In this document: positions 20,207-30,889 of the stretch, in pieces
Layout of the letters: the number at the start of each line of letters is the position of its first letter
Position numbering within the stretch: the first letter of the stretch is position 1
DNA from: Nitrosomonadales bacterium
GTDB lineage: Bacteria > Pseudomonadota > Gammaproteobacteria > Burkholderiales > Gallionellaceae
DNA: 48,248 nucleotides
Reading direction: 5' to 3'
Assembly: GCA_023259065.1 (NCBI GenBank)
Contig: JAHFQY010000017.1
Coordinates: 1,824 to 50,071, forward strand
Program-made: the position numbers and the translations under genes
The notes under the pieces: generated by a model
What the model was told of the DNA's origin: nothing
Databases searched by the model: none
The model's input: the letters and a program-made list of their open reading frames with translations, nothing else

Positions 20207-21370
20207 TTAAGATTTTAGTTCAACCACGACCCATGCGCCGTTGCGCAAGGTCAATTCGCGGTCACAATTCAACTCGCCGCGCGCAGACTTGTCCGCGAGC
20301 AGGTCAACTATTACAGCGTGCCCTTCATTGCGCAACTGCACAATGGCCGCATCCAGCGCGGCATCCTTCGCATGCGGGGCAAGTATACCCTTGGGCTGGG
20401 CCTGCTGCGCCAGCAAGCCATGCAGCTGGCGCAGGTCCATGCTGAAACCGGTGGCTGGGCGTGCGCGGCCAAAGCTCTTGCCCACGTCGTCATAACGCCC
20501 GCCCTGCGCAATCGCGTCGTGGCTCCCGGCATGATACGCCGCAAACACCATGCCGCTATGGTAGTGGTAACCCCTGAGTTCAGCCAGATCTATGCCTATG
20601 CTGTGCGCCAAAGGTTGCAAATGGGCAGCCGCCTGCTCCAGCTCCGTCAGGGCCGTGCGCACTTCAGCACAATCGGGCAGGACGCTACGGGCGCGTTGCA
20701 GCACTTCCATGCCGCCATACAGCTCCGGCAGGGCCAACAGTGCGTCTTGCGCATCTTTCGACAAACCTGCAACCAGGCCACGCAAAGTCGGCACATCCTT
20801 GCGTTGCAGCGCGCCAAACAGGGCCGCCTCCAGCTCCGCCTCAATGTTGGCGCGCTTGACCAGTGCGGCAAAAATTGCCACATGCCCCAGATCCAGATGC
20901 ACACCTTCTATGCCAAGCAATGCCAAAGACTGCAGCATCAGGCGCTGCACTTCCAGGTCGCTCTCCAGGCCGCTGTGGCCATAAAGCTCGGCGCCTATCT
21001 GCAACAGCTCACGGGTGCGCATCAGGCCAGCCGGTTGCGTATGCAGCACGCTGCCCGCATAGCACAGGCGGGTTACCCCCTGGCGGTTCAACAGGTGCGC
21101 ATCGATACGCGCCACCTGCGGTGTTATGTCGGCGCGCAATGCCATGGTGCGCCCGCTCAGCTGGTCAACCAGCTTGAAGGTGCGCAGATCCATGTCCTGG
21201 CTGTCATTGATCAGCAAGGATTCAACGTACTCCAGCAGAGGGGGCGCAACCAGCTGGTAGCCCGAGCGTCGCAGCAGTTCCAGCACATTGCTGCGCATGG
21301 ATTCTATGCGCCAAGCCTCTTCCGGCAGCATGTCCTGTATGTATTCCGGCAACAACCAATTCGGCATCAT
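20207..21370 (-). CDS. hisZ: ATP phosphoribosyltransferase regulatory subunit HisZ
   Basis: A 387-residue paralogue of histidyl-tRNA synthetase that partners the short form of HisG in the first step of histidine synthesis and mediates feedback control. It begins MMPNWLLPEYIQDMLPEEAW, and has class II synthetase-like motifs: FKLVDQLSGRTMALRADITPQVARID and CYAGSVLHTQPAG (altered motif 2), then YYHSGMVFAAYH and IAQGGRYDD. It lacks the anticodon-binding domain of a true HisS; hisS itself is present at 28.3-29.6 kb. The start codon overlaps the DUF2065 stop by 3 bp. A second ATG follows directly. Confidence 0.95.
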   Translation of the reverse strand: MMPNWLLPEYIQDMLPEEAWRIESMRSNVLELLRRSGYQLVAPPLLEYVESLLINDSQDMDLRTFKLVDQLSGRTMALRADITPQVARIDAHLLNRQGVTRLCYAGSVLHTQPAGLMRTRELLQIGAELYGHSGLESDLEVQRLMLQSLALLGIEGVHLDLGHVAIFAALVKRANIEAELEAALFGALQRKDVPTLRGLVAGLSKDAQDALLALPELYGGMEVLQRARSVLPDCAEVRTALTELEQAAAHLQPLAHSIGIDLAELRGYHYHSGMVFAAYHAGSHDAIAQGGRYDDVGKSFGRARPATGFSMDLRQLHGLLAQQAQPKGILAPHAKDAALDAAIVQLRNEGHAVIVDLLADKSARGELNCDRELTLRNGAWVVVELKS

Positions 21371-21552
21371 TTCACCCAGTAAATCAGCAACAGCCCACTA
21401 AGCATCAGGGTCAAACCGATAAAACGGGTCTGCCCGTCCTGGTACTGAATCAGTTTGCGCAATGCTTCGCGCCACACCGCAGGAAACAGGAACGGCATCA
21501 AACCCTCTATTACCAGCATCAAACCCAGTGCCGTGAGCCAAAAATCCATCAT
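21367..21552 (-). CDS. DUF2065 small membrane protein
   Basis: A 61-residue protein with two helices: residues about 4-24 (FWLTALGLMLVIEGLMPFLF) and 44-60 (IGLTLMLSGLLLIYWV). The loop between them (WREALRKLIQYQDGQTR) is basic, consistent with a cytosolic hairpin. It matches the YjeT-like DUF2065 family, regularly found next to hflC. The function is unknown. It sits 5 bp from hflC and overlaps hisZ. Confidence 0.9.
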   Translation of the reverse strand: MMDFWLTALGLMLVIEGLMPFLFPAVWREALRKLIQYQDGQTRFIGLTLMLSGLLLIYWVK

Positions 21553-21557
21553 CGCGA

Positions 21558-22436
21558 CTATTTGCCGCCCTTGTTCGAGTTCTTCAGGTACTTGAAGAAA
21601 GCGGAGCTGGGATCCAGCACCATCACGTCACTCTTGTTCTTGAAGCTTTGTTTATAGGCTTCCAGGCTGCGGTAGAACGAATAAAATTCGGAATTGCGGC
21701 CATAGGCAGAAGAATAGATTGCTGCAGCCTTGGCGTCGCCCTCACCCTTGATCTTTTGCGCATCACGGTAGGCCACAGCCAGTGCCACTTCGCGCTGCCT
21801 GTCCGCATCCGCGCGTATTTTTTCACTTTCCGCGTTACCGGTTGCACGCAACTCATTGGCCACCCGCTTGCGCTCGGCATCCATGCGGCGATAGACCGAA
21901 TCGCTGATTTCCGGAGTAAAGTCCACACGCTTCAGGCGCACATCCAGCACCTGCACGCCAATTTTATGCGCATCAGCGTCAGTTTTTTCGCGCAAGATGT
22001 CCATGATCTTGTCGCGCTCTCCGGACACTACTTCGTGTATGGTGCGCTTGCCGAATTCCTCACGCATGCTGGAATTCACTGTCTGCATCAAGCGTGTCTG
22101 TGCACGCGCTTCGTCACCGCCCACGCTGATGTAATACTGCTTCACATCGGTAATGCGCCACTTGACGAAAGAATCCACCAGCACGTTTTTCTTCTCCGCC
22201 GTAATGAAGGTTTCCGGTGCCGCGCTATCCAGCGTCAAAATGCGCGAGTCGAAATAACGCACGTTCTGCACCAGTGGCAACTTGAAATACAGATTTGGCG
22301 TGGTCTTGACATCCACCACCTCGCCCAGCTGGAACACAATGGCAGTCTGGCGCTGGTCAACCACAAATGCACTCATGCTGAGCAACACCAGCGCGACAAT
22401 CGCGCCCACCAGGATATTTCCCATTTTGCTATTCAT
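21558..22436 (-). CDS. hflC: Protease modulator HflC
   Basis: A 292-residue stomatin/SPFH protein that, with HflK, forms the membrane complex around the FtsH protease. An N-terminal membrane anchor (ILVGAIVALVLLSMSAFVV) is followed by the SPFH domain (RQTAIVFQLGEVVDVKTTP) and a helical part (VYRRMDAERKRVANELRATG, then REVALAVAYRDAQKIKGEGD). Its ATG overlaps the hflK stop (TAATG). Confidence 0.96.
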   Translation of the reverse strand: MNSKMGNILVGAIVALVLLSMSAFVVDQRQTAIVFQLGEVVDVKTTPNLYFKLPLVQNVRYFDSRILTLDSAAPETFITAEKKNVLVDSFVKWRITDVKQYYISVGGDEARAQTRLMQTVNSSMREEFGKRTIHEVVSGERDKIMDILREKTDADAHKIGVQVLDVRLKRVDFTPEISDSVYRRMDAERKRVANELRATGNAESEKIRADADRQREVALAVAYRDAQKIKGEGDAKAAAIYSSAYGRNSEFYSFYRSLEAYKQSFKNKSDVMVLDPSSAFFKYLKNSNKGGK

Positions 22437-23614
22437 TAACGTGCCTCCCTGTCGCGACCACGCAGCGATTCGCGCATATGCCCTGCCCCCGCATCAGCGG
22501 CAGCGGCCGGAGCAACGGGTTGCTCAACAGCCTTGGCTGCCGCAGCTTCCGTAGCTGGCGCCGTGCTTTGTATCAATTTATCCAGCGGCAAATACAACAA
22601 GCTGCCATTGCCGCTCTTTTGATCCACCAGAACCTTGCTGCTGCTGGTCAGTATCTGCTGCATCATGTCGATATACATGCGCTCGCGTGTCACCCCGGGA
22701 GCTTTCTCGTACTCAACCAGTATCTGCTTGAAGCGGCTGGCATCACCTTCAGCATTGGCCATCACGCGCTGCTTGTAACCATTTGCTTCCTGCATCAATC
22801 GTGCCGCAGCACCCTGGGCTTTGGGCACCACATCGTTCGCATAAGCCTGACCTTCATTCTTCTGGCGCTCCCTGTCCTGCCCGGCTTTGACTGCATCGTC
22901 GAATGCGGCCTGAACCTGCTCGGGCGGCTGTGCATTCTGCATCGTCACCTTGCTTACCACGATGCCGGATTTGTAACGATCCAGAATATCCTGAATCAGC
23001 TTGGTGGTATCCGCAGCCACCTTCTCGCGGCCTTCATAAAGCACGAAGTCCATTTTGTTCTTGCCCACCACTTCGCGAATGGCAGTCTCGGCGGCCTGGC
23101 GCACATTCTCGTCCGGCGCACGGTTATTGAACAAATATTCGCCGGGGTCTTTCAGGAAGTACTGCACGGCAAACTGGATATCGATGATGTTTTCATCATC
23201 GGTCAGCATCAGCGCTTCTTTCAGGATTTTGTTTTTGACATTGTCGCGGTAGCCAATTTCAGCTGTGCGCACCTGGCTCAGGTTCACCACCTCTACAGTC
23301 TCGACAGGGAACGGCATATGCCAGCGCGGACCGGGCTGGGTAGCCTCGACGAACTTGCCAAAGCGCAGTACAACGCCGCGCTGGCTTGCATCCACAATGT
23401 AGAAACCGCTGGCAATCCACAGCAGCGCCACAATCACTATAACCAGACCGATGCCGCCAAAGTTCTTGGAGTTGCCTGTTTTTCCGCCGGATGCACCGCC
23501 TCCCGAGCCGCCAAACAAGGCAGAAATCTTTTTATTGAAATTCCGCATCAACTCCTCCAGGTCAGGAGGGCCGCCGCTATTCTTGTTACCCCACTGAGGG
23601 TCGTTCAATCCCAT
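22436..23614 (-). CDS. hflK: Protease modulator HflK
   Basis: A 392-residue SPFH protein, partner of HflC. The start MGLNDPQWGNKNSGGPPDLE and a Gly-rich stretch are typical of the HflK cytosolic tail. A single membrane helix near residues 54-74 (IGLVIVIVALLWIASGFYIV) precedes the SPFH domain (QRGVVLRFGKFVEATQPGPR). The helical part includes VVPKAQGAAARLMQEANGYK. The C-terminal tail is Ala-rich (TEAAAAKAVEQPVAPAAAAD). It lies 23 bp from hflX in the usual hfq-hflX-hflK-hflC order. Confidence 0.96.
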   Translation of the reverse strand: MGLNDPQWGNKNSGGPPDLEELMRNFNKKISALFGGSGGGASGGKTGNSKNFGGIGLVIVIVALLWIASGFYIVDASQRGVVLRFGKFVEATQPGPRWHMPFPVETVEVVNLSQVRTAEIGYRDNVKNKILKEALMLTDDENIIDIQFAVQYFLKDPGEYLFNNRAPDENVRQAAETAIREVVGKNKMDFVLYEGREKVAADTTKLIQDILDRYKSGIVVSKVTMQNAQPPEQVQAAFDDAVKAGQDRERQKNEGQAYANDVVPKAQGAAARLMQEANGYKQRVMANAEGDASRFKQILVEYEKAPGVTRERMYIDMMQQILTSSSKVLVDQKSGNGSLLYLPLDKLIQSTAPATEAAAAKAVEQPVAPAAAADAGAGHMRESLRGRDREAR

Positions 23615-23637
23615 AATTCATCCTGCCTTCAAATATC

Positions 23638-24831
23638 TCAATTGTTGAGGGGGTGCCACTCTTGTGTAGGCGCATTGGGTGCCGGAGTATCACGAAACTC
23701 GGCCAGTGCCGCGCGCAATTCGTCGATTCCTGCCCCTGTTTTTGCGCTCAAATGTATGCTGCTTATTTTACCATACTCGTCCCGCTTAACGGCCGCGGGC
23801 AAATCCTGCAAATCTATCTTGTTGAAGATCAGTATTTGCGGGATATTTTGCGCACCTACCTCATGCAGCACCTTGTTCACTTCGGCAATCTGGTCATGCC
23901 GTTCCGGGCTGTTGGCATCCACAACGTGCAGCAACAGGTCAGCCATGGCGGTTTCCTCCAGGGTGCTGCGGAACGCAGCCACCAGGCCGTGCGGCAAATG
24001 CCGGATAAAGCCCACTGTGTCCGACAGCACGATCTCTTGCCCGCGCGCGGCTTGCCCAGCCAATGGCCCGGCACCATCTCCCTCACCTTCCGGCGCTTCC
24101 GGCCCGGCTATGAATACACGGCGAGCGGTGGTATCCAGCGTGGCAAACAGCTGGTTGGCCACATATACATTGGCATGGGTCAGGCGGTTGAATAAGGTGG
24201 ATTTCCCCGCATTGGTGTAGCCCACGATGGAGACCGACAATACATCCGAGCGATTGCGCGATTTGCGCTGCACCTGGCGGTGACGGCGCAACTTCTCCAG
24301 GCGCTCGCGCAACAGCTGCACGCGCTTGTCCAACTTGCGCCTGTCCAGCTCCAGCTGGGTTTCGCCGGGGCCGCGCGCGCCTACCGCGTATTTCTGCTGC
24401 CCCATGTCGGTGTTCATCCCGACCAGACGGGTAGACAGGTATTTCAGCTGCGCCAACTCAACCTGCACCTTGCCTTCATGGCTTTGCGCACGCAGGGCAA
24501 AAATATCCAGGATCAGCATGGTGCGGTCTATCACCCGGGCCTGCAGCCTGGCAGTCAGGTTGCGCATCTGCGCCGGGGAAAGGTCATGATTGAAGATTAC
24601 CAGCGGAACTTCATGCTGCTCCACAATGGCCGCAATCTCATCCACCTTGCCACTGCCGGCAAACAGGGAAGCATCCGGCCGCTGGCGTTTGCCTTCCACC
24701 AGGGCGACAGTCTGCACGCCCGCACTTTCAGCCAGCAGGCGTAGTTCTTCCAGGCTTTCTGCGTAATCCGGTGTACCAAAATCAAGACTGACCAAGACCG
24801 CCGTATTCGCAGCAGTTGTAGACTCGTGCAT
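23638..24831 (-). CDS. hflX: Ribosome-associated GTPase HflX, with an insertion in the G domain
   Basis: A 397-residue GTPase that binds and can split stalled 70S ribosomes. The N-terminal HflX domain ends in the helical linker (GPGETQLELDRRKLDKRV). The G domain has G1 GYTNAGKSTLFN, G3 DTVGF, and G4 NKID. Between TARRVFI and EIVLSDTVGF the protein has about 20 extra Gly/Glu/Ala-rich residues (PEAPEGEGDGAGPLAGQA) compared with E. coli, close to the switch regions; the frame is intact. Its start codon shares one base with the hfq stop. Confidence 0.95.
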   Translation of the reverse strand: MHESTTAANTAVLVSLDFGTPDYAESLEELRLLAESAGVQTVALVEGKRQRPDASLFAGSGKVDEIAAIVEQHEVPLVIFNHDLSPAQMRNLTARLQARVIDRTMLILDIFALRAQSHEGKVQVELAQLKYLSTRLVGMNTDMGQQKYAVGARGPGETQLELDRRKLDKRVQLLRERLEKLRRHRQVQRKSRNRSDVLSVSIVGYTNAGKSTLFNRLTHANVYVANQLFATLDTTARRVFIAGPEAPEGEGDGAGPLAGQAARGQEIVLSDTVGFIRHLPHGLVAAFRSTLEETAMADLLLHVVDANSPERHDQIAEVNKVLHEVGAQNIPQILIFNKIDLQDLPAAVKRDEYGKISSIHLSAKTGAGIDELRAALAEFRDTPAPNAPTQEWHPLNN

Positions 24832-25061
24832 CAGTCGGCGTCGTAGGGGATGTTGACAGCGCGTGCGGGGACGATAGTAGAAATAGCGTGCTTGTACACC
24901 ATCTGGGTAATGGTGTTTTTCAGCAGCACTACGTATTGATCAAATGATTCCACCTGGCCTTGCAGCTTGATACCGTTCACGAGGTAGATGGCTACCTGCA
25001 CATGTTCCTTGCGCAGTGCGTTCAGGAACGGGTCTTGTAATTGTTGCCCTTTTGCGCTCAT
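24831..25061 (-). CDS. hfq: RNA chaperone Hfq
   Basis: A 76-residue Sm-like protein forming the hexameric ring that pairs small RNAs with mRNAs. The proximal-face motif is visible in [20 protein letters not shown] and the Sm2 motif in [13 protein letters not shown] (YKHA). The C-terminal tail is short compared with E. coli (102 residues), as is common in betaproteobacteria. It is followed, with a one-base overlap, by hflX. Confidence 0.98.
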   Translation of the reverse strand: MSAKGQQLQDPFLNALRKEHVQVAIYLVNGIKLQGQVESFDQYVVLLKNTITQMVYKHAISTIVPARAVNIPYDAD

Positions 25062-25127
25062 TTTTTGCTCTTCTTCTAGTATTGAGGAAAGTTAACTTTA
25101 CTGGATTTCACCCGGGATGGCCAGCGC

Positions 25128-26531
25128 TCATCTGCCGTAAAGGCGACGCCCCCGGATACGTGCGCGATGGGCTGCGCGCTGCTCGCTTTCGGTCAGCGGC
25201 TTGGGTTTCTTGTCCGCAAACGGGTTCTTGCCGGCCTTGAATTCCACCCTGAGCGGTGTGCCTTGCAGCTTGAACGCATCACAGAAGGTTTTCTCCAGAT
25301 AGCGCTTATAACTATCCGGCACTTTATCCAGCGCACTGCCATGCACGATGATCAGCGGCGGGTTGCTGCCGCCCTGGTGGGCATAGCGCATCTTGGGGCG
25401 GAAAATTCCGCCGCGCGGGGGTTGCTGCTTGTCGATGGCATCCATCAGCACGCGGGTCAGCAGCGGCGTGGGCAGCTTGGCCATGGCGGCATCATAGGCC
25501 TCGTTGACCGACTTCAGCAGCGCCGGCACGCCATTGCCGTGCAATGCGGAAATAAAGTGATGCTTGGCAAAACCCAGAAAATGCAGCTTGCGGTCGATAT
25601 CGCGCTTGGCGGTATCGCGCTGGTAGTCATCCAGCCCGTCCCATTTGTTCACAGCCAGCACCAGTGCGCGGCCAGCCTGCAGAACGAAATCGGCCAGATG
25701 CGCGTCCTGCTCGGTAATCTGGTCGCGTGCATCCACCACCAGCACCACCACGTTGGCATCCTCTATCGCCTGCATGGTCTTGACGACGGAAAACTTTTCT
25801 ATGGCCTCGTCAATCTTTCCGCGCCGGCGCACACCTGCCGTATCGATAATGGTGTACTGCTTGCCGGCGCGTTCAAAATCAATGTAAATGCTGTCGCGGG
25901 TCGTTCCCGGCTGGTCAAACGCGATTACCCGCTCTTCGCCCAGAATGGCGTTGACCAGCGTGGATTTGCCCACATTGGGGCGGCCGACAATCGCCAGCTT
26001 GGGGTGATCCGACTTTTCCTCTTCGCCAAACTGGTCTTCAGGCAACTCCTGCAATGCCAGCTCGATGACTTCGGTAATGTTGTCGCCATGCGCCGAGGAA
26101 ATCGGCAGCGGTTCGCCCAGTCCCAGCTCGTAAAACTCGTTGGTCACGCGCGTGCGCTGCATGCCTTCTGCCTTGTTGACCAGCAGCATCACCTTACGCC
26201 CGGTCTTGCGCAATTGCGTGGCAATAATCTTGTCCTGCGGAGTCAGCCCCTGACGGCCATCGACCAGGAACAGCACTATATCCGCCTCATCTATGGCCTG
26301 CCGCGTCTGCTTGGCCATCTCGTGCAGTATGCCTTCCTTGGCCACCGGCTCCAGGCCTCCCGTATCCACCACCAGATACGGTCTCTCGCCCACGCGGCCA
26401 CGGCCGTAATGGCGATCGCGGGTCAAGCCCGGCAGATCAGCGACCAGCGCATCACGGCTGCGCGTCAAACGATTGAACAGCGTAGATTTGCCCACATTCG
26501 GACGACCAACCAGAACCAGCGTGGGCAACAT
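25128..26531 (-). CDS. der: Ribosome-assembly GTPase Der (EngA)
   Basis: A 467-residue double GTPase needed for 50S assembly. The first G domain shows [15 protein letters not shown] (about 8-22) and DTGGLEP; the second shows [14 protein letters not shown] and [11 protein letters not shown], with NKAEG and NKWDG as G4 motifs. The C-terminal KH-like domain ([20 protein letters not shown]) ends in a basic tail ([12 protein letters not shown]). It lies 11 bp after bamB; 66 bp separate it from hfq. Confidence 0.98.
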   Translation of the reverse strand: MLPTLVLVGRPNVGKSTLFNRLTRSRDALVADLPGLTRDRHYGRGRVGERPYLVVDTGGLEPVAKEGILHEMAKQTRQAIDEADIVLFLVDGRQGLTPQDKIIATQLRKTGRKVMLLVNKAEGMQRTRVTNEFYELGLGEPLPISSAHGDNITEVIELALQELPEDQFGEEEKSDHPKLAIVGRPNVGKSTLVNAILGEERVIAFDQPGTTRDSIYIDFERAGKQYTIIDTAGVRRRGKIDEAIEKFSVVKTMQAIEDANVVVLVVDARDQITEQDAHLADFVLQAGRALVLAVNKWDGLDDYQRDTAKRDIDRKLHFLGFAKHHFISALHGNGVPALLKSVNEAYDAAMAKLPTPLLTRVLMDAIDKQQPPRGGIFRPKMRYAHQGGSNPPLIIVHGSALDKVPDSYKRYLEKTFCDAFKLQGTPLRVEFKAGKNPFADKKPKPLTESEQRAAHRARIRGRRLYGR

Positions 26532-26542
26532 ATTGAATTTCT

Positions 26543-27676
26543 CTATTTAATGGCGATGGAGTAAACCCCACCATCGCGCGTTTGCACCAGGAAGCCATCA
26601 CCCAGCGCCACAGGTCCAAACAGAATCGGGCTGCCATCTGTTTTCATGCGTGCAACAAGGCTGCCATCTTCACGGTTTAATGCGTGCAAATAACCCTTGT
26701 AATCCCCGACTATCACATGATTGTCCAGTGCGTATGGCGCCGAAGTGCTGCGCATGAACAACTGGTCATTTTTCCACAATGAGCTGCCGCTCGCCTTGTC
26801 CAGTGCCAACACAGTGCTGTTGGAGTCACTGACATACAAATATTTGCGCAACATTGTCATGCCTTTGTCGCTCGATATTTCGCGGCTCCACAGCATAACG
26901 CCCTTCGCAATATCAAAACAGGCAGCCCGCCCCTGGAACGACACGGCACAGACCTGTTCGTCATCCACAACCGGCACACTGGTAATGTCGCTGATACGTT
27001 CCAGTTCGGTATTTCCACGCGGTTGCGACACCCCGGATTCCCAGATAACCGCGCCATTCTTCAAATTAATGGCTGCCAGCTTGCCTGCTGCAAACCCCGC
27101 AAATACTGCACCACGCTGAATCACCACGCCAGCATGGCTGCGCACTATCAATGCCGGGGTAGCACGTTCATACAGCCATTGGCGCTTGCCATCCTGCGCA
27201 CCCAGGCCCGTGATACGACCATCGCCCGTGCGCACCACGACTATGCCATCGGCAATTTGCGGTGCACTCAGCACCTCGCTGGACACGCGGGTTTTCCAGA
27301 GCAACTTGCCATCAGTGTCATAGGCAGCCAGCTCTCCCTTTTCCCCCCCGACCAGCACCAAACCATTGCCGGCTCCAACAGCGCCGGAGATATGAAAGCC
27401 GCTGTTAACCGCCCACAGCTGTTTACCACTATTACGATCAAGCCGTAACAGCTCACCGCGAGCGCTGGCCACGAACACACCGTCAGATGTCACGGCCGGC
27501 TGCAAGCCACCGCGCCCTGCTTCATTCAAATCATCATATTGCCAGCGCACTTCAAACTTGGCGCTTGCTTTATAACTGCCAAGGTCTGCCGGCTCCTGTC
27601 CTGCCAGCTTGCCGCCCCCGCATCCGGACAACAATGTCATCAACAGCAGCACTGCTGCGCTGCGGTCAAATCTCAT
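26543..27676 (-). CDS. bamB: Outer-membrane assembly lipoprotein BamB
   Basis: A 377-residue lipoprotein of the BAM complex that inserts beta-barrel proteins in the outer membrane. The signal peptide ends in the lipobox LLSGC (Cys 19). The mature part is a beta-propeller of PQQ-like repeats, seen as [60 protein letters not shown] and [11 protein letters not shown]. Its start overlaps the stop of the TPR gene by 4 bp, as in E. coli yfgM-bamB-der. Confidence 0.96.
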   Translation of the reverse strand: MRFDRSAAVLLLMTLLSGCGGGKLAGQEPADLGSYKASAKFEVRWQYDDLNEAGRGGLQPAVTSDGVFVASARGELLRLDRNSGKQLWAVNSGFHISGAVGAGNGLVLVGGEKGELAAYDTDGKLLWKTRVSSEVLSAPQIADGIVVVRTGDGRITGLGAQDGKRQWLYERATPALIVRSHAGVVIQRGAVFAGFAAGKLAAINLKNGAVIWESGVSQPRGNTELERISDITSVPVVDDEQVCAVSFQGRAACFDIAKGVMLWSREISSDKGMTMLRKYLYVSDSNSTVLALDKASGSSLWKNDQLFMRSTSAPYALDNHVIVGDYKGYLHALNREDGSLVARMKTDGSPILFGPVALGDGFLVQTRDGGVYSIAIK

Positions 27677-28311
27677 TTAGCGCCTCCAAGCGCATCCAGT
27701 TTGAGTTGTATCAAATTACGATAGGCACTCTTGGGGTCGGTTTTATCAAACGCCAGCTTGTAGGCGGTGCGAGCCTCTTCAGTCTTGCCCTGTGCATTCA
27801 GCACATCCCCCTTGAGATCGGCAAACAAGCCCACAAACGCCTCGGGATGAGTCGCATCGAGCAGCTTCATTGCCCCTGCGTAATCTTGTTCATCCAGCAG
27901 CAGGCTGGCGAATTTCAGCCGTGCCGTATCCTGCAGGCCTGTCTCGCTGGCGTGATCTATCACCCACTGCAACTGTGTCTTCACCCGTGCAAAATCGCGC
28001 ACCTGCATGTTTGCCTGCACAGCCAGCAATTGCGCACGTGGCGCATAGGCAGTGCCGCTGTATTTATCAACCAGTGCGGCGACCGCATCATTGATGCGCT
28101 TGGGGTCGTTGCTGGCCACCTGTTTAAGCACCTCTGAATACAGGGTGGCAGCTGCGGCGGATTGTTTTGCCTGGTAACTTCTCCAGTATTGCAGTGCTGC
28201 AAAACCCAGCAAGGCAATTACCAGAACAATAATCAGCCACTTGCCATTCTCTTTCCACCATGCCTTCAGCGCATCTACCTGTTCCTGTTCCTGCAAATCG
28301 AGTGTAGCCAT
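27673..28311 (-). CDS. YfgM-family TPR protein of the inner membrane
   Basis: A 212-residue protein with a short cytosolic N-terminus (MATLDLQEQEQVDALKAWWK), a membrane helix (residues 25-43, WLIIVLVIALLGFAALQYW) and a periplasmic TPR-like domain. In E. coli YfgM links SecYEG to periplasmic chaperones. The ATG is 3 bp from the hisS stop, and bamB follows with overlap. Confidence 0.92.
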   Translation of the reverse strand: MATLDLQEQEQVDALKAWWKENGKWLIIVLVIALLGFAALQYWRSYQAKQSAAAATLYSEVLKQVASNDPKRINDAVAALVDKYSGTAYAPRAQLLAVQANMQVRDFARVKTQLQWVIDHASETGLQDTARLKFASLLLDEQDYAGAMKLLDATHPEAFVGLFADLKGDVLNAQGKTEEARTAYKLAFDKTDPKSAYRNLIQLKLDALGGAK

Positions 28312-28314
28312 TTT

Positions 28315-29592
28315 TTACCCCTTGTTAATCAGTTTGCCAATTTTGTTTGCCAATTCACTCTGCGCCACCCGCAACTGCTCACCCCCGCCCCGCAAAGGTT
28401 TGAGCGTGGCCTGCAGCGTTTGCACTTCGTCATCACCAAGAATAACCGCACAGTGCGCCCCGCTTGCATCCGCCTTTTTCATCTGCGATTTGAAACTGCC
28501 ACCACCGCAATGCAACACCACGCGCAAATTCTGCTCGCGCAACTGCTCCGCCAACACGCTCGCCATGCCGTCAGCCAGCTCACCCTGATGCACCAGATAT
28601 ACATCCAGCGGTACTGCCGGGTTTACCGCACCGTCTTCCTGCAACAGCGACAACAGGCGTTCCACGCCCATGGCAAAACCGCACGCTGCGGCCGGTTTGC
28701 CGCCTATCTGCTCGACCAGCCCGTCATAGCGGCCTCCGGCGCAAATCGTGCCCTGCGCGCCCAGACGGGTGGTCACCCATTCAAACACCGTGCGGTTGTA
28801 ATAATCCAGCCCACGCACCAGGCGCGGGTTGATTTCATACGCCACGCCATGCTGCTTGAGTATGCTCTGTACCGCCTCGAAATGCAGGATGGCGTCATGA
28901 TCCAGCTCATCCATCAGCCTGGGGGCGCCAGCAATCAGCTCCTGCATTGCTGGATTTTTGCTGTCCAGTATGCGCAGCGGATTGCTGTGCAGGCGCCGTG
29001 TCGCATCCGCATCCAGCACACCGGCATGCTGCTCAAAGTAGGCTATCAGCTTTTCGCGGTGCTGTTTGCGCGCGGCCGCATCACCCAGGGTATTGATCTG
29101 CAGCCCAACGTCACGAATACCGAGTTTGCGCCACAAGCGTGCGCACATCAGGATTTGCTCGGCATCAATCTCGGGATCCGCGTAGCCCAGTGCTTCCACG
29201 CCAATCTGGTGAAACTGCCGGTAGCGCCCCTTTTGCGGGCGCTCATGCCGGAACATCGGGCCGCTGTAGTACAGGCGCTGCGGCGCATTGTATAGCAGGT
29301 TATGCTGCAACACTGCACGCACACAGGAGGCCGTGCCTTCGGGGCGCAGTGTCAGATGGTCGCCATTGAGGCTGTCCTCAAAGCTGTACATCTCTTTTTC
29401 AACAATATCGGTCACCTCACCGATCGCGCGCTTGAACAGCGCAGTGGGCTCAACCAGCGGCATGCGTATATTGCGATAGCCATAACTGTCCAGCCAGTCG
29501 CGCACGGTATCTTCAAACCACAGCCAGAGCTGCGCCTCTTCCGGCAAAATATCATTCATGCCGCGCACGGCTTGCAAGGGGGGATTACTCAT
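28315..29592 (-). CDS. hisS: Histidyl-tRNA synthetase
   Basis: A 425-residue class II aminoacyl-tRNA synthetase. It begins with [20 protein letters not shown]; motif 2 is [20 protein letters not shown] with the adjacent [10 protein letters not shown]. The histidine-specific loops are [17 protein letters not shown] and [15 protein letters not shown], and motif 3 is [13 protein letters not shown]. The C-terminal anticodon-binding domain starts near residue 330 ([13 protein letters not shown]). It is placed between ispG and yfgM as in E. coli. Confidence 0.98.
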   Translation of the reverse strand: MSNPPLQAVRGMNDILPEEAQLWLWFEDTVRDWLDSYGYRNIRMPLVEPTALFKRAIGEVTDIVEKEMYSFEDSLNGDHLTLRPEGTASCVRAVLQHNLLYNAPQRLYYSGPMFRHERPQKGRYRQFHQIGVEALGYADPEIDAEQILMCARLWRKLGIRDVGLQINTLGDAAARKQHREKLIAYFEQHAGVLDADATRRLHSNPLRILDSKNPAMQELIAGAPRLMDELDHDAILHFEAVQSILKQHGVAYEINPRLVRGLDYYNRTVFEWVTTRLGAQGTICAGGRYDGLVEQIGGKPAAACGFAMGVERLLSLLQEDGAVNPAVPLDVYLVHQGELADGMASVLAEQLREQNLRVVLHCGGGSFKSQMKKADASGAHCAVILGDDEVQTLQATLKPLRGGGEQLRVAQSELANKIGKLINKG

Positions 29593-29603
29593 AATTCTGA
29601 TAA

Positions 29604-30887
29604 CTAAACAGGCTGAACCGGGATTATTTTGGGAGCAGATTTCGGTTTTGCCTCACCATGCCCACGCGGGGCATATTTGCGCATCACATAGTCATCTACT
29701 ATTTTCTTGAATTCTTCGGCAATATTCTCGCCGCGCAGGGTGACCGTTTTTTCACCGTCCACATACACCGGCGCAGCGGGAGTCTCGCCCGTTCCCGGCA
29801 GGCTGATGCCGATATTGGCCAGCTTGCTTTCGCCGGGGCCATTCACGATACAGCCCATCACCGCCACGTTCATTTCTTCCACGCCGGTATATTGTTCGCG
29901 CCAGACCGGCATTTGTGCGCGCAGATAGGACTGTATGCTTTGCGCCAGCTCCTGGAACACCGTGCTGGTGGTGCGTCCGCAACCCGGGCACGCTGTCACC
30001 ATGGGCGTAAATGCGCGCAAGCCCATGGTCTGCAATATCTCCTGCGCCACCACCACTTCCTGGGTGCGATCGCCACCAGGTTCCGGGGTCAGCGAAATGC
30101 GGATGGTGTCGCCTATGCCTTCCTGCAACAGCACCGAGAGCGCTGCGGTGGAAGCGACGATGCCTTTTGATCCCATGCCCGCTTCGGTCAGCCCCAGATG
30201 CAAGGGATAGTCGCAACGCCGCGCCAGATCGCGGTACACCTGAATCAGATCCTGCACCCCGCTCACCTTGCACGACAACACGATGCGGTCATGCGCCAAA
30301 CCCAGTTCTTCTGCCCGTTTAGCGCTGTCGAGTGCGGACACGATCAGCGCCTCGCGCGTCACCTCGGCAGCGGATTTCGGTTGGGGCAATTTTGAATTTT
30401 CATCCATCATGCGCACGATCAACTCGGAATCCAGGCTGCCCCAGTTCACCCCGATGCGCACCGGCTTGTCGTACTGTTTCGCCACCGCGATCATCATGGC
30501 GAACTGGTCCTCACCCTTGCGGTTGCGGCCTACATTGCCGGGGTTGATGCGGTATTTCGCCAGCGCCTGGGCACACTCGGGAAACTCGGTAAGCAAGCGA
30601 TGGCCGTTGTAGTGAAAGTCTCCCACCAGCGGCACATCGCAGCCCATGGCATCCAGCAGTTCGCGTATGCGTGGAACCTGCGCGGCCGCCTCCGATGTAT
30701 TGACAGTAATGCGCACCAGCTCCGAGCCGGCCCTGGCCAATTCAAACACCTGTTGTGCCGTGCCCTTTGCATCGACCGTATCTGTGTTGGTCATAGACTG
30801 CACGACGACAGGCGCATCGCCACCGATGGCAATATTGCCCACCATGACCCGTTGTGAAGCGCGACGCTGAATACCGGCAAAGCTCAT
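29604..30887 (-). CDS. ispG: 4-hydroxy-3-methylbut-2-en-1-yl diphosphate synthase IspG
   Basis: A 427-residue [4Fe-4S] enzyme of the MEP isoprenoid pathway that makes HMBPP from MEcPP. It begins with [20 protein letters not shown] and VQSMTNTDT. The cluster ligands are in [11 protein letters not shown] and [12 protein letters not shown]. It supplies precursors for, among others, the hopanoid route at 8.8-12 kb (inference). The C-terminal tail is basic ([13 protein letters not shown]). Confidence 0.97.
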   Translation of the reverse strand: MSFAGIQRRASQRVMVGNIAIGGDAPVVVQSMTNTDTVDAKGTAQQVFELARAGSELVRITVNTSEAAAQVPRIRELLDAMGCDVPLVGDFHYNGHRLLTEFPECAQALAKYRINPGNVGRNRKGEDQFAMMIAVAKQYDKPVRIGVNWGSLDSELIVRMMDENSKLPQPKSAAEVTREALIVSALDSAKRAEELGLAHDRIVLSCKVSGVQDLIQVYRDLARRCDYPLHLGLTEAGMGSKGIVASTAALSVLLQEGIGDTIRISLTPEPGGDRTQEVVVAQEILQTMGLRAFTPMVTACPGCGRTTSTVFQELAQSIQSYLRAQMPVWREQYTGVEEMNVAVMGCIVNGPGESKLANIGISLPGTGETPAAPVYVDGEKTVTLRGENIAEEFKKIVDDYVMRKYAPRGHGEAKPKSAPKIIPVQPV

Positions 30888-30889
30888 CG

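Noticed and set aside
22478-24220. Open frame of 580 codons on the + strand
   Set aside because: It lies wholly antisense to hflK and hflX, which have clear family motifs; it arises from codon bias of those genes.
25167-26564. Open frame of 465 codons on the + strand
   Set aside because: It is antisense to der; composition shows the His/Gln-rich bias typical of reverse-frame reading.
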